Below, piece after piece: positions 10,310 through 21,800 of a stretch of 64,000 bases of DNA. How positions within the stretch are numbered: the first letter of the stretch is position 1; every line of letters starts with the position of its first letter. The notes beneath the pieces are model-generated. The model was not told where the DNA came from and did no database searches. It saw only the letters and a list, made by a program, of their open reading frames with translations. The position numbers and the translations under genes are program-made. Source of the DNA: Magnetospirillum fulvum MGU-K5 (GTDB taxonomy: Bacteria > Pseudomonadota > Alphaproteobacteria > Rhodospirillales > Magnetospirillaceae); assembly GCF_000442515.1 (NCBI RefSeq), contig NZ_AQPH01000001.1, positions 1-64,000 on the forward strand. Reading direction: 5' to 3'.

Positions 10310-12337
10310 ATGTCCGGGTCCACGTTTCCCGCTGTATCGCCACGTTCGGTCGTCAAGCGCAACGGCCAGGACGTGCCGTTCGATCTCGACAAAATCCGCT
10401 CTGCGATCGAGCGTGCCGGCAAGGCGACCGGCGAATTCGATCCGACCGAGGCCTATCTGCTGACGATCCAGGCGGCCAAGGTGATCGAGCATCGCTTTGT
10501 CGATCAGCCGCCGCATATCGAACAACTTCAAGATGTGGTCGAGCAGGTGCTGATCTCGGCCAACCATTTCGCCACCGCGCGCGCCTATATCGTTTACCGC
10601 GAGCAGCGGGCACGACTGCGCAAGGACAAGAAGACCGTCGTCGACGTCGAATCCTCGATCAACGAGTATCTCGACCGCGCCGATTGGCGGGTCAATGCCA
10701 ACGCCAATCAGGGCTACTCGCTGGGTGGTCTGATCCTCAACGTCTCGGGCAAGGTGGTCGCCAATTACTGGCTGTCGCACGTTTATCCGCCCGAGATCGG
10801 CACCGCGCACCGCGATGGCGATATTCATATCCATGATCTCGACATGCTGGCGGGCTATTGCGCCGGATGGTCGCTGCGGACCCTGCTGACCGAGGGATTG
10901 AACGGCGTTCCCGGCAAGGTCGAGGCCGGTCCGCCCAAGCATATGTCAAGTGCGGTCGGTCAGATCGTCAACTTCCTCGGCACCCTTCAGAACGAATGGG
11001 CCGGAGCCCAGGCGTTCAGCTCGTTCGACACCTATATGGCCGCGTTCATCCGCGCCGATTCGTTGTCTTATGACGAGGTGCGCCAGTCGATCCAGGAACT
11101 GGTCTACAACCTCAACGTTCCCTCGCGGTGGGGGACGCAGACTCCGTTCACCAACCTGACCTTCGATTGGACCTGCCCCGAGGATCTGAAGGATCAGGCT
11201 CCGGTGATCGCCGGGCGGGAGATGCCGTTCACCTATGGCGATCTCCAGGCCGAAATGGACATGATCAACCGCGCCTATATGGAGGTGATGACCAAGGGCG
11301 ACGCGTTGGGCCGGGTGTTCACCTTCCCGATCCCGACCTACAACATCACCCCCGACTTCCCCTGGGAATCCGAGAATGCCGGTCGTCTGTTCGAGATGAC
11401 CGCGAAATACGGGTTGCCGTATTTCCAGAACTTCCTGAATTCCGAGTTGAAGCCGCACATGATCCGCTCGATGTGCTGCCGTCTCCAGCTTGACCTGACC
11501 GAGCTGCTGAAGCGCGGCAACGGCCTGTTCGGCAGCGCCGAGCAGACCGGATCGGTCGGTGTGGTGACGATCAATTGCGCCCGGCTGGGCTTTACCTATC
11601 GCGGCGACGAAGAGGGGCTGTTCGCCCGCCTCGACCGGCTGCTCGACATCGCCCGCAACAGCCTCGAGATCAAGCGCAAGGTGATCCAGCGCCACATGGA
11701 TGAAGGGCTGTTCCCCTATACGCGGCGCTATCTCGGCACGCTGCGAAACCATTTTTCGACGATCGGCGTCAACGGCATCAACGAGTTGATCCGCAACTTT
11801 AGCGCCGACCACGAAGATATCACCACCCCCTGGGGCCATGCCTTCGCGGTGCGCTTCCTCGATCACGTTCGCGCCCGGATCGTCGCGATCCAGGAAGAAA
11901 CCGGACACCTTTATAATCTGGAAGCGACCCCGGCCGAGGGCACCACCTATCGCTTCGCCCGCGAGGACCGCAAGCGCTATCCCGATATTCTCCAGGCCGG
12001 AACCCCGGACCAGCCCTATTACACCAATTCGAGCCAGCTTCCGGTCGGCTTTACCGACGATCCGTTCGAGGCGTTGGAGCGTCAGGACGAATTGCAGCGC
12101 AAATATACCGGCGGTACCGTCTTGCACCTTTATATGGGCGAGCGGATTTCCTCGGCTGAGGCGTGCAAGAAGCTGGTCCGTCGCGCGCTGGAAAACTTCC
12201 GGCTGCCCTACGTCACCGTCACCCCCACCTTCTCGATCTGCCCCAAGCACGGCTATATCGCCGGCGAGCATAAATTCTGCCCGAAATGCGATGCGGAACT
12301 GATTGCCCGCAAGCGGTCGTGCGTCTCTACCTCCTGA
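10310..12337 (+). CDS. nrdD: Anaerobic (class III) ribonucleoside-triphosphate reductase, catalytic chain lacking the glycyl-radical tail
   Basis: Reduces ribonucleotides to deoxyribonucleotides without oxygen. N-terminal ATP-cone (SVVKRNGQDVPFDLDKIRSAI, residues about 11-100), then the barrel with the active-site cysteine regions YCAGWSL and SMCCRLQLD. The C-terminal zinc knuckle (CPKHGYIAG...FCPKC) is present, but the protein stops at 675 aa, right after it, without the RVxGY glycyl-radical motif that normally follows. That motif is in the next small ORF. The ATG at 10310 has AAGGA upstream; an earlier in-frame start (10244) gives unrelated residues. Confidence 0.93.
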   Translation: MSGSTFPAVSPRSVVKRNGQDVPFDLDKIRSAIERAGKATGEFDPTEAYLLTIQAAKVIEHRFVDQPPHIEQLQDVVEQVLISANHFATARAYIVYREQRARLRKDKKTVVDVESSINEYLDRADWRVNANANQGYSLGGLILNVSGKVVANYWLSHVYPPEIGTAHRDGDIHIHDLDMLAGYCAGWSLRTLLTEGLNGVPGKVEAGPPKHMSSAVGQIVNFLGTLQNEWAGAQAFSSFDTYMAAFIRADSLSYDEVRQSIQELVYNLNVPSRWGTQTPFTNLTFDWTCPEDLKDQAPVIAGREMPFTYGDLQAEMDMINRAYMEVMTKGDALGRVFTFPIPTYNITPDFPWESENAGRLFEMTAKYGLPYFQNFLNSELKPHMIRSMCCRLQLDLTELLKRGNGLFGSAEQTGSVGVVTINCARLGFTYRGDEEGLFARLDRLLDIARNSLEIKRKVIQRHMDEGLFPYTRRYLGTLRNHFSTIGVNGINELIRNFSADHEDITTPWGHAFAVRFLDHVRARIVAIQEETGHLYNLEATPAEGTTYRFAREDRKRYPDILQAGTPDQPYYTNSSQLPVGFTDDPFEALERQDELQRKYTGGTVLHLYMGERISSAEACKKLVRRALENFRLPYVTVTPTFSICPKHGYIAGEHKFCPKCDAELIARKRSCVSTS

Positions 12338-12354
12338 CCTGAAAGGATTGGTCC

Positions 12355-12543
12355 GTGAATCACATTCCGTCCACTATCGCCCGCGACGCCGCCCTGGATC
12401 TGCGCGACGACGAGCGCCAGCCCTGCGAAATCTGGACCCGGGTGATGGGCTATCATCGCCCGCTCGCGTCGTTCAACAAAGGCAAGCAGGGCGAGTTCGC
12501 TGACCGCCTCTATTTCTCTGAAGCGCAGTGCGCCCTTGATTGA
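12355..12543 (+). CDS. Separate glycyl-radical domain of anaerobic ribonucleotide reductase
   Basis: 62-residue ORF with a GTG start and its own ribosome-binding site (AAAGGA, 7 nt spacing). It carries PCEIWTRVMGYHRPLASFNKGKQGEF, split here as EIWTRVMGYHRP then SFNKGKQGEFADR, which matches the end of ordinary NrdD proteins: the Gly of RVMGY corresponds to the residue that carries the stable radical. It is in a different frame from nrdD, 17 bp after its stop codon, and overlaps the start of nrdG by 8 bp. A separately encoded, exchangeable radical domain (compare the spare domain YfiD of pyruvate formate-lyase) is inferred. A frameshift of a formerly single gene is the main alternative, but the dedicated SD speaks against it. 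Confidence 0.8.
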   Translation: MNHIPSTIARDAALDLRDDERQPCEIWTRVMGYHRPLASFNKGKQGEFADRLYFSEAQCALD

Positions 12544-13129
12544 TCTCCGCCTTGGCGGGCTGGCCCGGCTGTCGTCCTGCGACTGGCCGGGCGAGCTGGC
12601 GGCGACTCTGTTTTGCCAGGGTTGCCCCTGGCGCTGTCCCTATTGCCACAATACCCATCTGCTATGTGCGACCGCTCCGGCGGCACTGACTTGGGACGAG
12701 GCGGCGGCGTTTCTCGACACGCGGCGCGGTCTGCTGGACGGAGTCGTGTTCTCGGGCGGCGAGCCAACACTTCAAGCCGCGTTGCCCGAGGCGATCGCCG
12801 CCGTGCGGGCGATGGGGTTCAAGATCGGCCTGCACACCTCCGGTGCGTTTCCCGATCGGTTGGAGCGGGTGTTGCCGCTGGTCGATTGGGTCGGCTTCGA
12901 CGTCAAGGCTCCCTTCGCCGATTATGACCGTCTGACCGGGGTGCCCGGCAGCGGCGAGAAGGCAAAAGACAGCCTGACCCGTTTGCTGGCGGCAGGGATT
13001 CCCCGCGATCTCCGCATTACCGCCGATCCCGCCTGGGCCGATCCCGAGGCGCTGGAGCGTTTGGGTGCGGATCTGGCGGCATTGGGAGCCGAATCGCCCC
13101 GGATTCAGCCCTACCGGCCGGGACGATGA
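12536..13129 (+). CDS. nrdG: Radical SAM activating enzyme for anaerobic ribonucleotide reductase
   Basis: Generates the glycyl radical on NrdD using S-adenosylmethionine and a [4Fe-4S] cluster. The cluster motif CPWRCPYC is near residue 31, followed by VFSGGEPTLQ, the usual GGEP loop. The TTG at 12536 overlaps the preceding small ORF and gives 197 aa; a weak GAAG lies upstream, so translation is probably coupled. It resembles the pyruvate formate-lyase-activase-like NrdG subgroup of proteobacteria (LRLGGLARLSSCDWPGE N-terminus) rather than the short enteric NrdG. Confidence 0.92.
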   Translation: MIDLRLGGLARLSSCDWPGELAATLFCQGCPWRCPYCHNTHLLCATAPAALTWDEAAAFLDTRRGLLDGVVFSGGEPTLQAALPEAIAAVRAMGFKIGLHTSGAFPDRLERVLPLVDWVGFDVKAPFADYDRLTGVPGSGEKAKDSLTRLLAAGIPRDLRITADPAWADPEALERLGADLAALGAESPRIQPYRPGR

Positions 13130-13134
13130 CACAG

Positions 13135-13169
13135 CCGGACCTGGAGCCAGATGGCTTCAGGTCCGGTTT
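13135..13169. terminator. Bidirectional hairpin between nrdG and chemoreceptor gene
   Basis: CCGGACCTG (13135-13143) pairs with CAGGTCCGG (13158-13166), and the interior AGCC/GGCT extends the stem; TTT follows on the plus strand. It lies between two convergent genes. Confidence 0.7.
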
Positions 13170-13186
13170 GCGTCCAGATTCGGGGC

Positions 13187-15262
13187 TTAGGCCCGGATGC
13201 GGCCGAGGAAGGATTCAACCTTGCCGGTCAGCGAGTTGATATCCTCGGCCAGTTGTTCGGCGGCGTGCAGAACCTGAACCGCCTCGCCCCCGTTGCGCCG
13301 TGCCCCGTCATTGACCCCTGCAATCGAACTGGAGACCGTGGCGGTGCCGTTGGCGGCCTGCTGCACGCTGCGGGTGATCTCCTGGGTCGCGGCCGATTGT
13401 TCCTCGACCGCCGAAGCGATCTGCGACGAAATCGAGTTGATGGTATCGATCGTCTTCGCGACGTTGTTGATCGCCTCGACCGCTTCGCGGGTGGTGTTCT
13501 GAACCGCGTTGATCTGGCTGCTGATCTCTTCGGTCGCCCGTGCCGTCTGGTTGGCGAGTTGTTTGACCTCGCCTGCGACGACGGCGAATCCCTTGCCCGC
13601 ATCACCGGCACGTGCCGCTTCGATTGTCGCGTTCAAGGCCAGCAAGTTGGTTTGCGAGGCGATATCGTTGATCAGGGTAACGACCTCGCCAATCCGGTTT
13701 GCCGCCTCGGTCAGATGGGCGATCGTGTTGCGGTTGTGATCGACCTGATCGACCGCTTCCTGGGAGACGCGCGCGGAATCCGCGACCTGACGGCTGATTT
13801 CGCGGATCGAGGCCGCCAGTTCTTCGCTGGCGGCGGCGACCGTCTGGACATTGCTTGAGGCCTCGCCCGCCGCTACCGCGACCAGATTGGCGCTTGACGA
13901 AACCTGATCCGCTGTCGAAGACATCGACTGCGCCGTTCCCCGCATCGCCCGGGCACCATCTCCGACCGACCGGACCACACCGGCGACCTCGGTCTCGAAC
14001 CGCGTGGCGGTGTCGAGCAGCAGGCGTCGCTGTTCTGCCGTCGCTTGTTGCTCCATTTCGGCATTGCGGCGTTGCATCTCGGCCATCGCGACGGCATTGT
14101 CCTTGAAGACCTGGACCGCATGAGCCATCGCCCCGATTTCGTCGCCGCGATCACCCCCGGCGATCTCGATGTTGAGATCGCCCTTGGCCAACCGAGTCAT
14201 GGACCCTGTCATCGCTTTGATCGGCTTGACGATGCCGTTGCCGATCAGCACCGCGATTGCTGCCGCCAGCAATAGAACGACGGTTCCGACGGCAAGAAGC
14301 TTGGTTCGGGTTGCTTTGGCTTCAGCCAGAACCGCGGATTCGGGGACCGCAATCAGGAAGCTCCACACCTCGGGGGCCTGACCGAAACGGATCGGGACCA
14401 GAACCGCCATCATCTCCTCACCCGCTGTGCCGGTCAGGGTGAAGTCGGCGGTCTTGCCGTTGCGTGCCGCCGCCAGAGCGGTCTTTACCGCGTCGGTCTC
14501 GACGGGTTTGCCCAGCAGTGCGGGATCGGGATTGGCCACCCATTGACCGTCGTGCGAGATCAGCGCGGCATAGCCGCTGCCCATCGGCTTGAGCGCGGCC
14601 ACGTCGGCCTGCACCTGCTTCAACGCCAGATCGACCGTCGCAACTCCGACCGCCTTGGTCCCGACGAGAATCGGCGACGCGACCGTGATCATCAGGGTCT
14701 TTTGGCCGCTGATCTCATAAAAGAAGGGCGGGGTGACGGTGTCGCGCTTCTCGCGTAGCGGCGTGTTGTACCAGAATTCCTCGGCCGGATCGCCGGTCAG
14801 CGGGGCGATTTCGACGATTGGCGCCCCATCCTTGCGATAGGCGTAAACCAGATAGCGGCCACTGGCATCGCCCCAGGTCCCACCGGCATTTTCGGCGTCA
14901 CGACCGTCGAAATTCGCATCGAATCCGACATAGATGCCGGTAAAGCCGGGATTGTGTTCAAGCTGGCGCAACAGATCGCCGCCAATGGCGGAGCGATCAT
15001 AGCTTTTTGGATTCGTCCGGCCCATCCAAGAGGCATTGGTGCGGGCCGCAGTCTGGCCTTTCTCTACCATTTGACGGATCAGATTGGATTCGGCCAAGGC
15101 GGATTGGTGCATCAGCGCCGTCGCTCCGGTCTTGGCGTCGCCAAAAGACTGGATCGACGAAAACCCGACGATCAGGGAGAAACCGACGGCGATCACCAGA
15201 ATGATTGGAACGAGAATCCTGATCCGGATCGAAATGCCGTGTTGGGTGTCTGGATTATTCAC
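13187..15262 (-). CDS. Methyl-accepting chemotaxis protein with periplasmic dCache-type sensor
   Basis: Inner-membrane chemoreceptor, 691 aa. TM1 is near residues 14-38 ([19 protein letters not shown]), a periplasmic domain of about 290 residues with Cache-like features ([50 protein letters not shown]) follows, then TM2 ([19 protein letters not shown]), a HAMP domain ([20 protein letters not shown]) and the signalling tip with [15 protein letters not shown]. No C-terminal CheR pentapeptide is seen. The ligand is unknown; Cache domains of this kind often bind amino or organic acids. No che genes are nearby. Confidence 0.93.
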   Translation of the reverse strand: MNNPDTQHGISIRIRILVPIILVIAVGFSLIVGFSSIQSFGDAKTGATALMHQSALAESNLIRQMVEKGQTAARTNASWMGRTNPKSYDRSAIGGDLLRQLEHNPGFTGIYVGFDANFDGRDAENAGGTWGDASGRYLVYAYRKDGAPIVEIAPLTGDPAEEFWYNTPLREKRDTVTPPFFYEISGQKTLMITVASPILVGTKAVGVATVDLALKQVQADVAALKPMGSGYAALISHDGQWVANPDPALLGKPVETDAVKTALAAARNGKTADFTLTGTAGEEMMAVLVPIRFGQAPEVWSFLIAVPESAVLAEAKATRTKLLAVGTVVLLLAAAIAVLIGNGIVKPIKAMTGSMTRLAKGDLNIEIAGGDRGDEIGAMAHAVQVFKDNAVAMAEMQRRNAEMEQQATAEQRRLLLDTATRFETEVAGVVRSVGDGARAMRGTAQSMSSTADQVSSSANLVAVAAGEASSNVQTVAAASEELAASIREISRQVADSARVSQEAVDQVDHNRNTIAHLTEAANRIGEVVTLINDIASQTNLLALNATIEAARAGDAGKGFAVVAGEVKQLANQTARATEEISSQINAVQNTTREAVEAINNVAKTIDTINSISSQIASAVEEQSAATQEITRSVQQAANGTATVSSSIAGVNDGARRNGGEAVQVLHAAEQLAEDINSLTGKVESFLGRIRA

Positions 15263-16632
<1,370 letters not shown>

Positions 16633-16641
16633 TCCGGTAAT

Positions 16642-16676
16642 GCGTCCTCCGGCCCGATCCCGGAGGACGCTTTTTT
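16642..16676 (+). terminator. Strong rho-independent terminator after FecR-like gene
   Basis: Perfect 11-bp stem GCGTCCTCCGG / CCGGAGGACGC with a 7-nt loop followed by TTTTTT, starting 10 bases after the stop codon. Confidence 0.93.
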
Positions 16677-16747
16677 CTTCACTGGGGTGAAGAGAGCTCT
16701 CGGGTTACCATAATCCAGAATGTGGGTTACGGGGGCGGAGGATAGTG

Positions 16748-18808
16748 ATGGGTGGACTAGCGCGGCGGTACGATATCCTCCTCACGGTGCTGTTCTTCCT
16801 GCTCGCCATTCCAGCCCAATATCATGAATCCTTTGCCTTGCTGGAGGACCAGACTCTCTCCTTCCGCCACCAGCTTCGGCTGGCTTATGGCGAGGGGCGG
16901 GGACAGGTGTTGTCGCACGACATCGTCCTGGTCAATACCGACGAAGCCTTCTTCAAAGCCTATAAAAGCTTTCCTCTCCGCCGCAGCGACATCGCCCAGA
17001 TCGTCACCAATCTGAAGGCGCTGGGCGCGCGGGTGATCGCGGTCGATATGCTGATGGATTACCCCAGTTCCTATGGCGAGGACCCGATCCTGGCCAAGGC
17101 GCTGGACGAGGCGGGAAACACGCTTCTGGTGGCCCAGGCCGAGTTTCACGACGGTCGCTTTGTCAGGATTAACCGGCCAGCGCCTCTGCTCGACGAGGCT
17201 TCCGTCAGCGCCTACACCAATATCCAATCGACCTCGCGGCTGGTGACCACCTTGTCCCGGTTGACGATTCACCCCCAACTGACCGGTGAACGCGGTGGTT
17301 GGCCCTTTGCGGTGGCGGCGGCGGCGATGTATCTGGGGGTCGAGCCGCAATTGGAGCCCGGAGCCCTTCGGCTCGGCGCGTTGCGGGTACCGCTCGATCA
17401 TCGCAACAATCTGCTGATCGACTTTCCGCCGCTGCCGACCGGAATCCGCTTTCTGAGCCAGTCGGCCGGAATTAGCGCGTTGGAGTTCCTCGATATTTCT
17501 AACCTGGACGAATCCGAGCGCGCCGAACTCGAAGCCTGGGTCAAGGATCGCATCGTTCTGGTCGGCGACACCTCCGAAGTCTCACACGATTGGTTCGATA
17601 CCCCGGTTGGGATGGTCTATGGGGTCGAGATCATCGCCGATACTCTCAGCACCATCCTGAATGGCGGACAATTGCGGGCGGTGTCGCCCGAAACCGCCGC
17701 GACCATTCCCGTGGTCTTGCTCCTGGTGATGATCGCGCTGTCGCTGCTGCTGCCCCGTCCGCTGGGGCGCGGGCTGTGCGTGCTGGGGCTGACGCTGGGC
17801 TATTTCGCCTTTGCCACCGTGCTGTATGTCCGCCAGGGAATGGTGCTGCCGGTATCCTATGTCGTGATTGCGATCATTCTCAGCTATCTGCTGATCGAGT
17901 TCCGCCAATACATGGTTGAACGGGCGCAGAAGCAGCGGATCGCCCGCACCTTCGGGCAATATATTCCGCCTGAACTGGTCGCCGAGATGAATCGCAGCGG
18001 CCTTAATGTCGAAATCGGGGGCGAAAGCCGCGAGATGACGGTGCTGTTCTCGGATGTGCGCGGCTTCACCACTATTTCGGAAGGGCTGCCGCCACAGGAT
18101 CTGACGATGCTGATGAACGCCTTCCTCAGCCCAATGACCCGGGTGATCCACGAGCATCGCGGCACTATCGACAAATATATGGGCGACGCGATCATGGCGT
18201 TCTGGGGCGCGCCGCTGCACGATTCCGACCATGCCCGCCACGCGGTCGAGGCGGCGCTGGCGATGGTGCGCAAGATGGACGATTTGCGCGACGATTTCGT
18301 TGCCCGGGGGTGGAAGCCGATCAAGGTCGGGATTGGTCTCAATACCGGGCCGATGAATGTCGGCAACATGGGATCGGACTTCCGCATGGCCTATACCGTG
18401 CTGGGTGACGCGGTCAATCTGGGCTCGCGGGTCGAAAGCCTGACCAAGCAATATGGCGTCGATCTGATGGTGACTGAATACACCCAGGCCGCCGTGCCCG
18501 GTCTGGTCAGCCGCGAGATCGATCTGGTCCGGGTCAAGGGCAAGGATACTCCGGTCCGATTGTTCGAGCCGTTGGGCTTTGAAGACGATATCGACGACGA
18601 GACCGACGAGCGTCTGGCCCGTCATCACGAGGCGCTGGCGCTGTATCGCGCCGGAAAGTGGGACGCGGCGGAGGCGGCGTTCGAGAGTCTGGCCGCGCTG
18701 GAGCCGGGGCGGCTGATCTATCGGATTCACCTCGACCGCATCGCGCATTTCAAGGATTTCCCGCCCGGTGACGGGTGGGATGGGGTCTATACCCACAAAG
18801 AGAAGTAA
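16748..18808 (+). CDS. CHASE2-domain adenylate/guanylate cyclase (class III)
   Basis: Membrane-bound enzyme making cyclic AMP (possibly cGMP) in response to a periplasmic signal. An N-terminal TM, a CHASE2 sensor region (about residues 40-320: VLVNTDEAFF, GARVIAVDMLMDYPS, DWFDTPVGMVYGVEI), three TMs (about 325-395), and a cyclase domain with the two metal-binding aspartates in LFSDVRGFTTIS and GDAIMAFWGAP, then NVGNMGSDFRMAYTVLGDAVN. A short TPR-like tail ends the protein. ATG 16748 is 7 nt after GGAGG; a GTG one codon earlier (16745) is also possible. It heads a run of four tightly packed same-strand genes. Confidence 0.93.
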   Translation: MGGLARRYDILLTVLFFLLAIPAQYHESFALLEDQTLSFRHQLRLAYGEGRGQVLSHDIVLVNTDEAFFKAYKSFPLRRSDIAQIVTNLKALGARVIAVDMLMDYPSSYGEDPILAKALDEAGNTLLVAQAEFHDGRFVRINRPAPLLDEASVSAYTNIQSTSRLVTTLSRLTIHPQLTGERGGWPFAVAAAAMYLGVEPQLEPGALRLGALRVPLDHRNNLLIDFPPLPTGIRFLSQSAGISALEFLDISNLDESERAELEAWVKDRIVLVGDTSEVSHDWFDTPVGMVYGVEIIADTLSTILNGGQLRAVSPETAATIPVVLLLVMIALSLLLPRPLGRGLCVLGLTLGYFAFATVLYVRQGMVLPVSYVVIAIILSYLLIEFRQYMVERAQKQRIARTFGQYIPPELVAEMNRSGLNVEIGGESREMTVLFSDVRGFTTISEGLPPQDLTMLMNAFLSPMTRVIHEHRGTIDKYMGDAIMAFWGAPLHDSDHARHAVEAALAMVRKMDDLRDDFVARGWKPIKVGIGLNTGPMNVGNMGSDFRMAYTVLGDAVNLGSRVESLTKQYGVDLMVTEYTQAAVPGLVSREIDLVRVKGKDTPVRLFEPLGFEDDIDDETDERLARHHEALALYRAGKWDAAEAAFESLAALEPGRLIYRIHLDRIAHFKDFPPGDGWDGVYTHKEK

Positions 18809-18899
18809 GACCAAGGGGCCACGCGGCTTATGCCGCGGGAGGCAAGGGGATCGGGTCCGATCACCGAGAGATGGGATAAGGCCGGGAGGAACGACGGTG

Positions 18900-21800
18900 A
18901 TGCAGCGAGCAACGATCGGGTCGGCCTGGAGCGCCGTCGCCCTGGCCTCCTTTCTGTGGGCGGTTCCGGCCTGGGCCGAGAGCGTCGATAGCGCGATCGC
19001 CGAAGCCGGACAGGCCTTTGCCGCCGGTCGCGCCGCTGACGTGGTGCGGCTGGACGGCGAGATTTCACGGCTGCGCACGGTGTTCCCCGCCTGGGTCGCC
19101 GAGAAGCAGGCGGCGGCATCCGAGATTCCGGCGGCAAAGCAGCGGGCGGCGGCGCTGTGGAACCGGGTCCATCAGCAATCGATTCTGGCCGCCGGGGCGG
19201 GCGATCTGCCCAAGGCGCTGGAAACGGCGCGCCAAGCCGTATCGCTGGCCCGCGACAATCTGGGCGATGGCCATTTCGCGACGATCATCAGCTATAGCGA
19301 TCTGGCGGCGTTGCAGCATCTGAGCGGCGATGTCGATGCCGCCGAAGCCAGCTACCGTCAGGCGATTGCCCTGGCGCGGGGAGCACTGGGCGCCGGGCAT
19401 CCCGAAACCCTGAAGCTGGATCAGGCGCTGTCGCGCTTTTATCGCGATCAGGTCCGGCTGGGTCCGGCGGATTCGCTGCTGACCGAAGCCTTGGCGGCCT
19501 CGACCGAGGCGCTGGGGGCGGGCCATCCCCAGACCCTGGCCCTAGCCTATGCCCTGGCGAGCGCCCGGATCGATCAGGGCAAGGTGAACGAGGCCGGGGT
19601 CGGGCTCGTCTCGCTTTGCGCCACCGCCGCCCGCACCTTTGGCGAGGCGCATCCCGATTTCGCCCGCTGCCTGACCTTGCAAGGGGCAGTGAAGCATCGG
19701 CAGGGAGAGTATGCCTCCGCCGCCGCTTTGTTCGAGCGGGCGATCGCGATCCAGGCGGCGGCTCTTCCCGTTGCCGACCGTCAGGCGCTGGCGACGAGGC
19801 TTCAGCTTGCCCAGACCTATCACCGTCAGGGCCGACTGGCCGAGGCGCGGGCGGCGCAGGACAGCGTGATCCGTGACGCGGTGGCCGCCTCCGATCAGGA
19901 CAGCGTTCTGGCGGCAAAGGGCGATCTGGCCGACGTTCTGGACGATCTGGGCGAGTATCAGGCCGCCGAGGCCGCCGCCCGCGAGGTGCTGGACACCCAG
20001 ACGGCGCGGCTGGGGCCATCCCATCCCGCGACCTTGGCGGCGTTGTCGTCGCTGGCCAGCGTGCTGCGTCGTCAGGGTCATCTGCTTGAAGCGGAAAAGC
20101 TGTTCGACGAAGCGTTGCAGCGCTATCGCAAGGCGTTGGGCGACGACCACCCGGCCACCGTGGTTGCGGTCAACAATCTGGGCGAAATCCTGGAAAAGGA
20201 AGGCAGTTTTGATCGTGCCGAGCCGGTGTTGCGCACCGCGCTCGAGTCCAGTCGTCGGGTGTATGGCGAGAACCATCCGGCGACGATGACGACAATGAAC
20301 AATCTGGCCCTGCTTTACGAGAGCCAGGGCTTGTTCGACAAGGCCGAGCCGCTCTATCAGGGCGTGATCGCGGTGTTTTCCCGCACGATCGGGCCCAAAC
20401 ATCCCGACACGATCGCCAGCACCAACAACCTTGCTTACCTCTATATGTTGAAGGGAGAGCCGGACCGGGCGGCGGTGATGTTCCGCGAGGTGTCCGATGC
20501 CTGGGCCAAGGCCTATGGCCCCCGTCACCAGAACACCTTGAAGGCGCTGAACAATCTGGCCCGCGCCCTTCATGCCCAGGGTCGGCTGAAAGAGGCCGAG
20601 GCCAATTTCGACAAGGCCCTGGCCGCGCGGCGCGCCACGCTGGGCGAACGCCATATCGATACTTTGCGCTCGATGCACGATCTGGCCGCATTGTATCGCA
20701 CCACCAAACGGCTGCCAGAGGCCGAGGCGCTGTTGAAGAAGACCCTGGAGGGCGACGAGGCGGTGCTGGGCGCGGCGCATCCCTACACCTTCGAGACGCT
20801 GAACAGTCTGGCGGCAGTGCAGGAGGATCGCGGCGAAAGTGCTGCGGCGTTCGAAACCCGTCGCCTGACCTTCCTGCGCCGCACCGATTTCTTCGGCCGG
20901 GTGTTGCCGGTCACCGGCGACAATGCCCGCGAAGGCTATCTGCGCCTGCATGCCCCGGAATATTCGGCCTATGTCGCTTTGCTGGCGCGGCAGAACGATG
21001 CCGAAGCCGCCCGCGCCCTGCTGGAAGCCAGCCTGAACCGCAAGGGGCTGCTGCTGAAGATTGCGTCGGAAAGCCAGCAGATTACCCGCCTTTCCCGCGA
21101 TCCCGAGCTGAAACGTTTGGCCGCCGAATTGACCGACGTGCGCAAGCGGCTGGCGGCGCTGACCCTGTCCGGGCCGACCGCCGAAACCCGCGATAACCAT
21201 GTTGAGGTCGTCAACGGTCTGGAAGATCGGGTCAACCAGCTTCAGGGCGATCTGGGCCGGGCCAGCCAGCGTTTCCGCCGTTCGGTCGCAGCGCTGACGC
21301 CCGAGGATGTGGTCAAGGCGTTGCCCGCCGATGCCGCGCTGGTCGATTTCGTGATCTATGGCGAAGCGGGGCGGCAGAAGCTGGCGGCGGCAGTCCTGCG
21401 CAAGGAGGGCGAGCAGCCGGTCTTCTCGCTGGTCCGCTTTGATGATCCCGCCACGATCGAGGCGGCGGTGACCAAATACCGCACCGTGATCCAGGATGAA
21501 GAAGTCGAGATCGATGACCTGCTCGATGCGGGCGAGGCGGCCACCCGTCTGGTGTGGCAGCCGCTCGAGGCGGCGCTGGGGGGGCGCAAGACGGTTTATC
21601 TGGTTCCCGACGGCATCTTGAACATTTTACCGTTCAGCGCGCTGGTCCAGAAGAACCGCAAATATCTGATCGAAGCGGTCGATCTGCATGTGCTGACCTC
21701 CAGCCGTGATCTGCTCCCCACTCCGGTCGGGGCGGCGAAGGGCTATCTGATTGATGCCGGTCCCGATTACAACACTGATGCGGTGGTCGGGCGCGACGTG

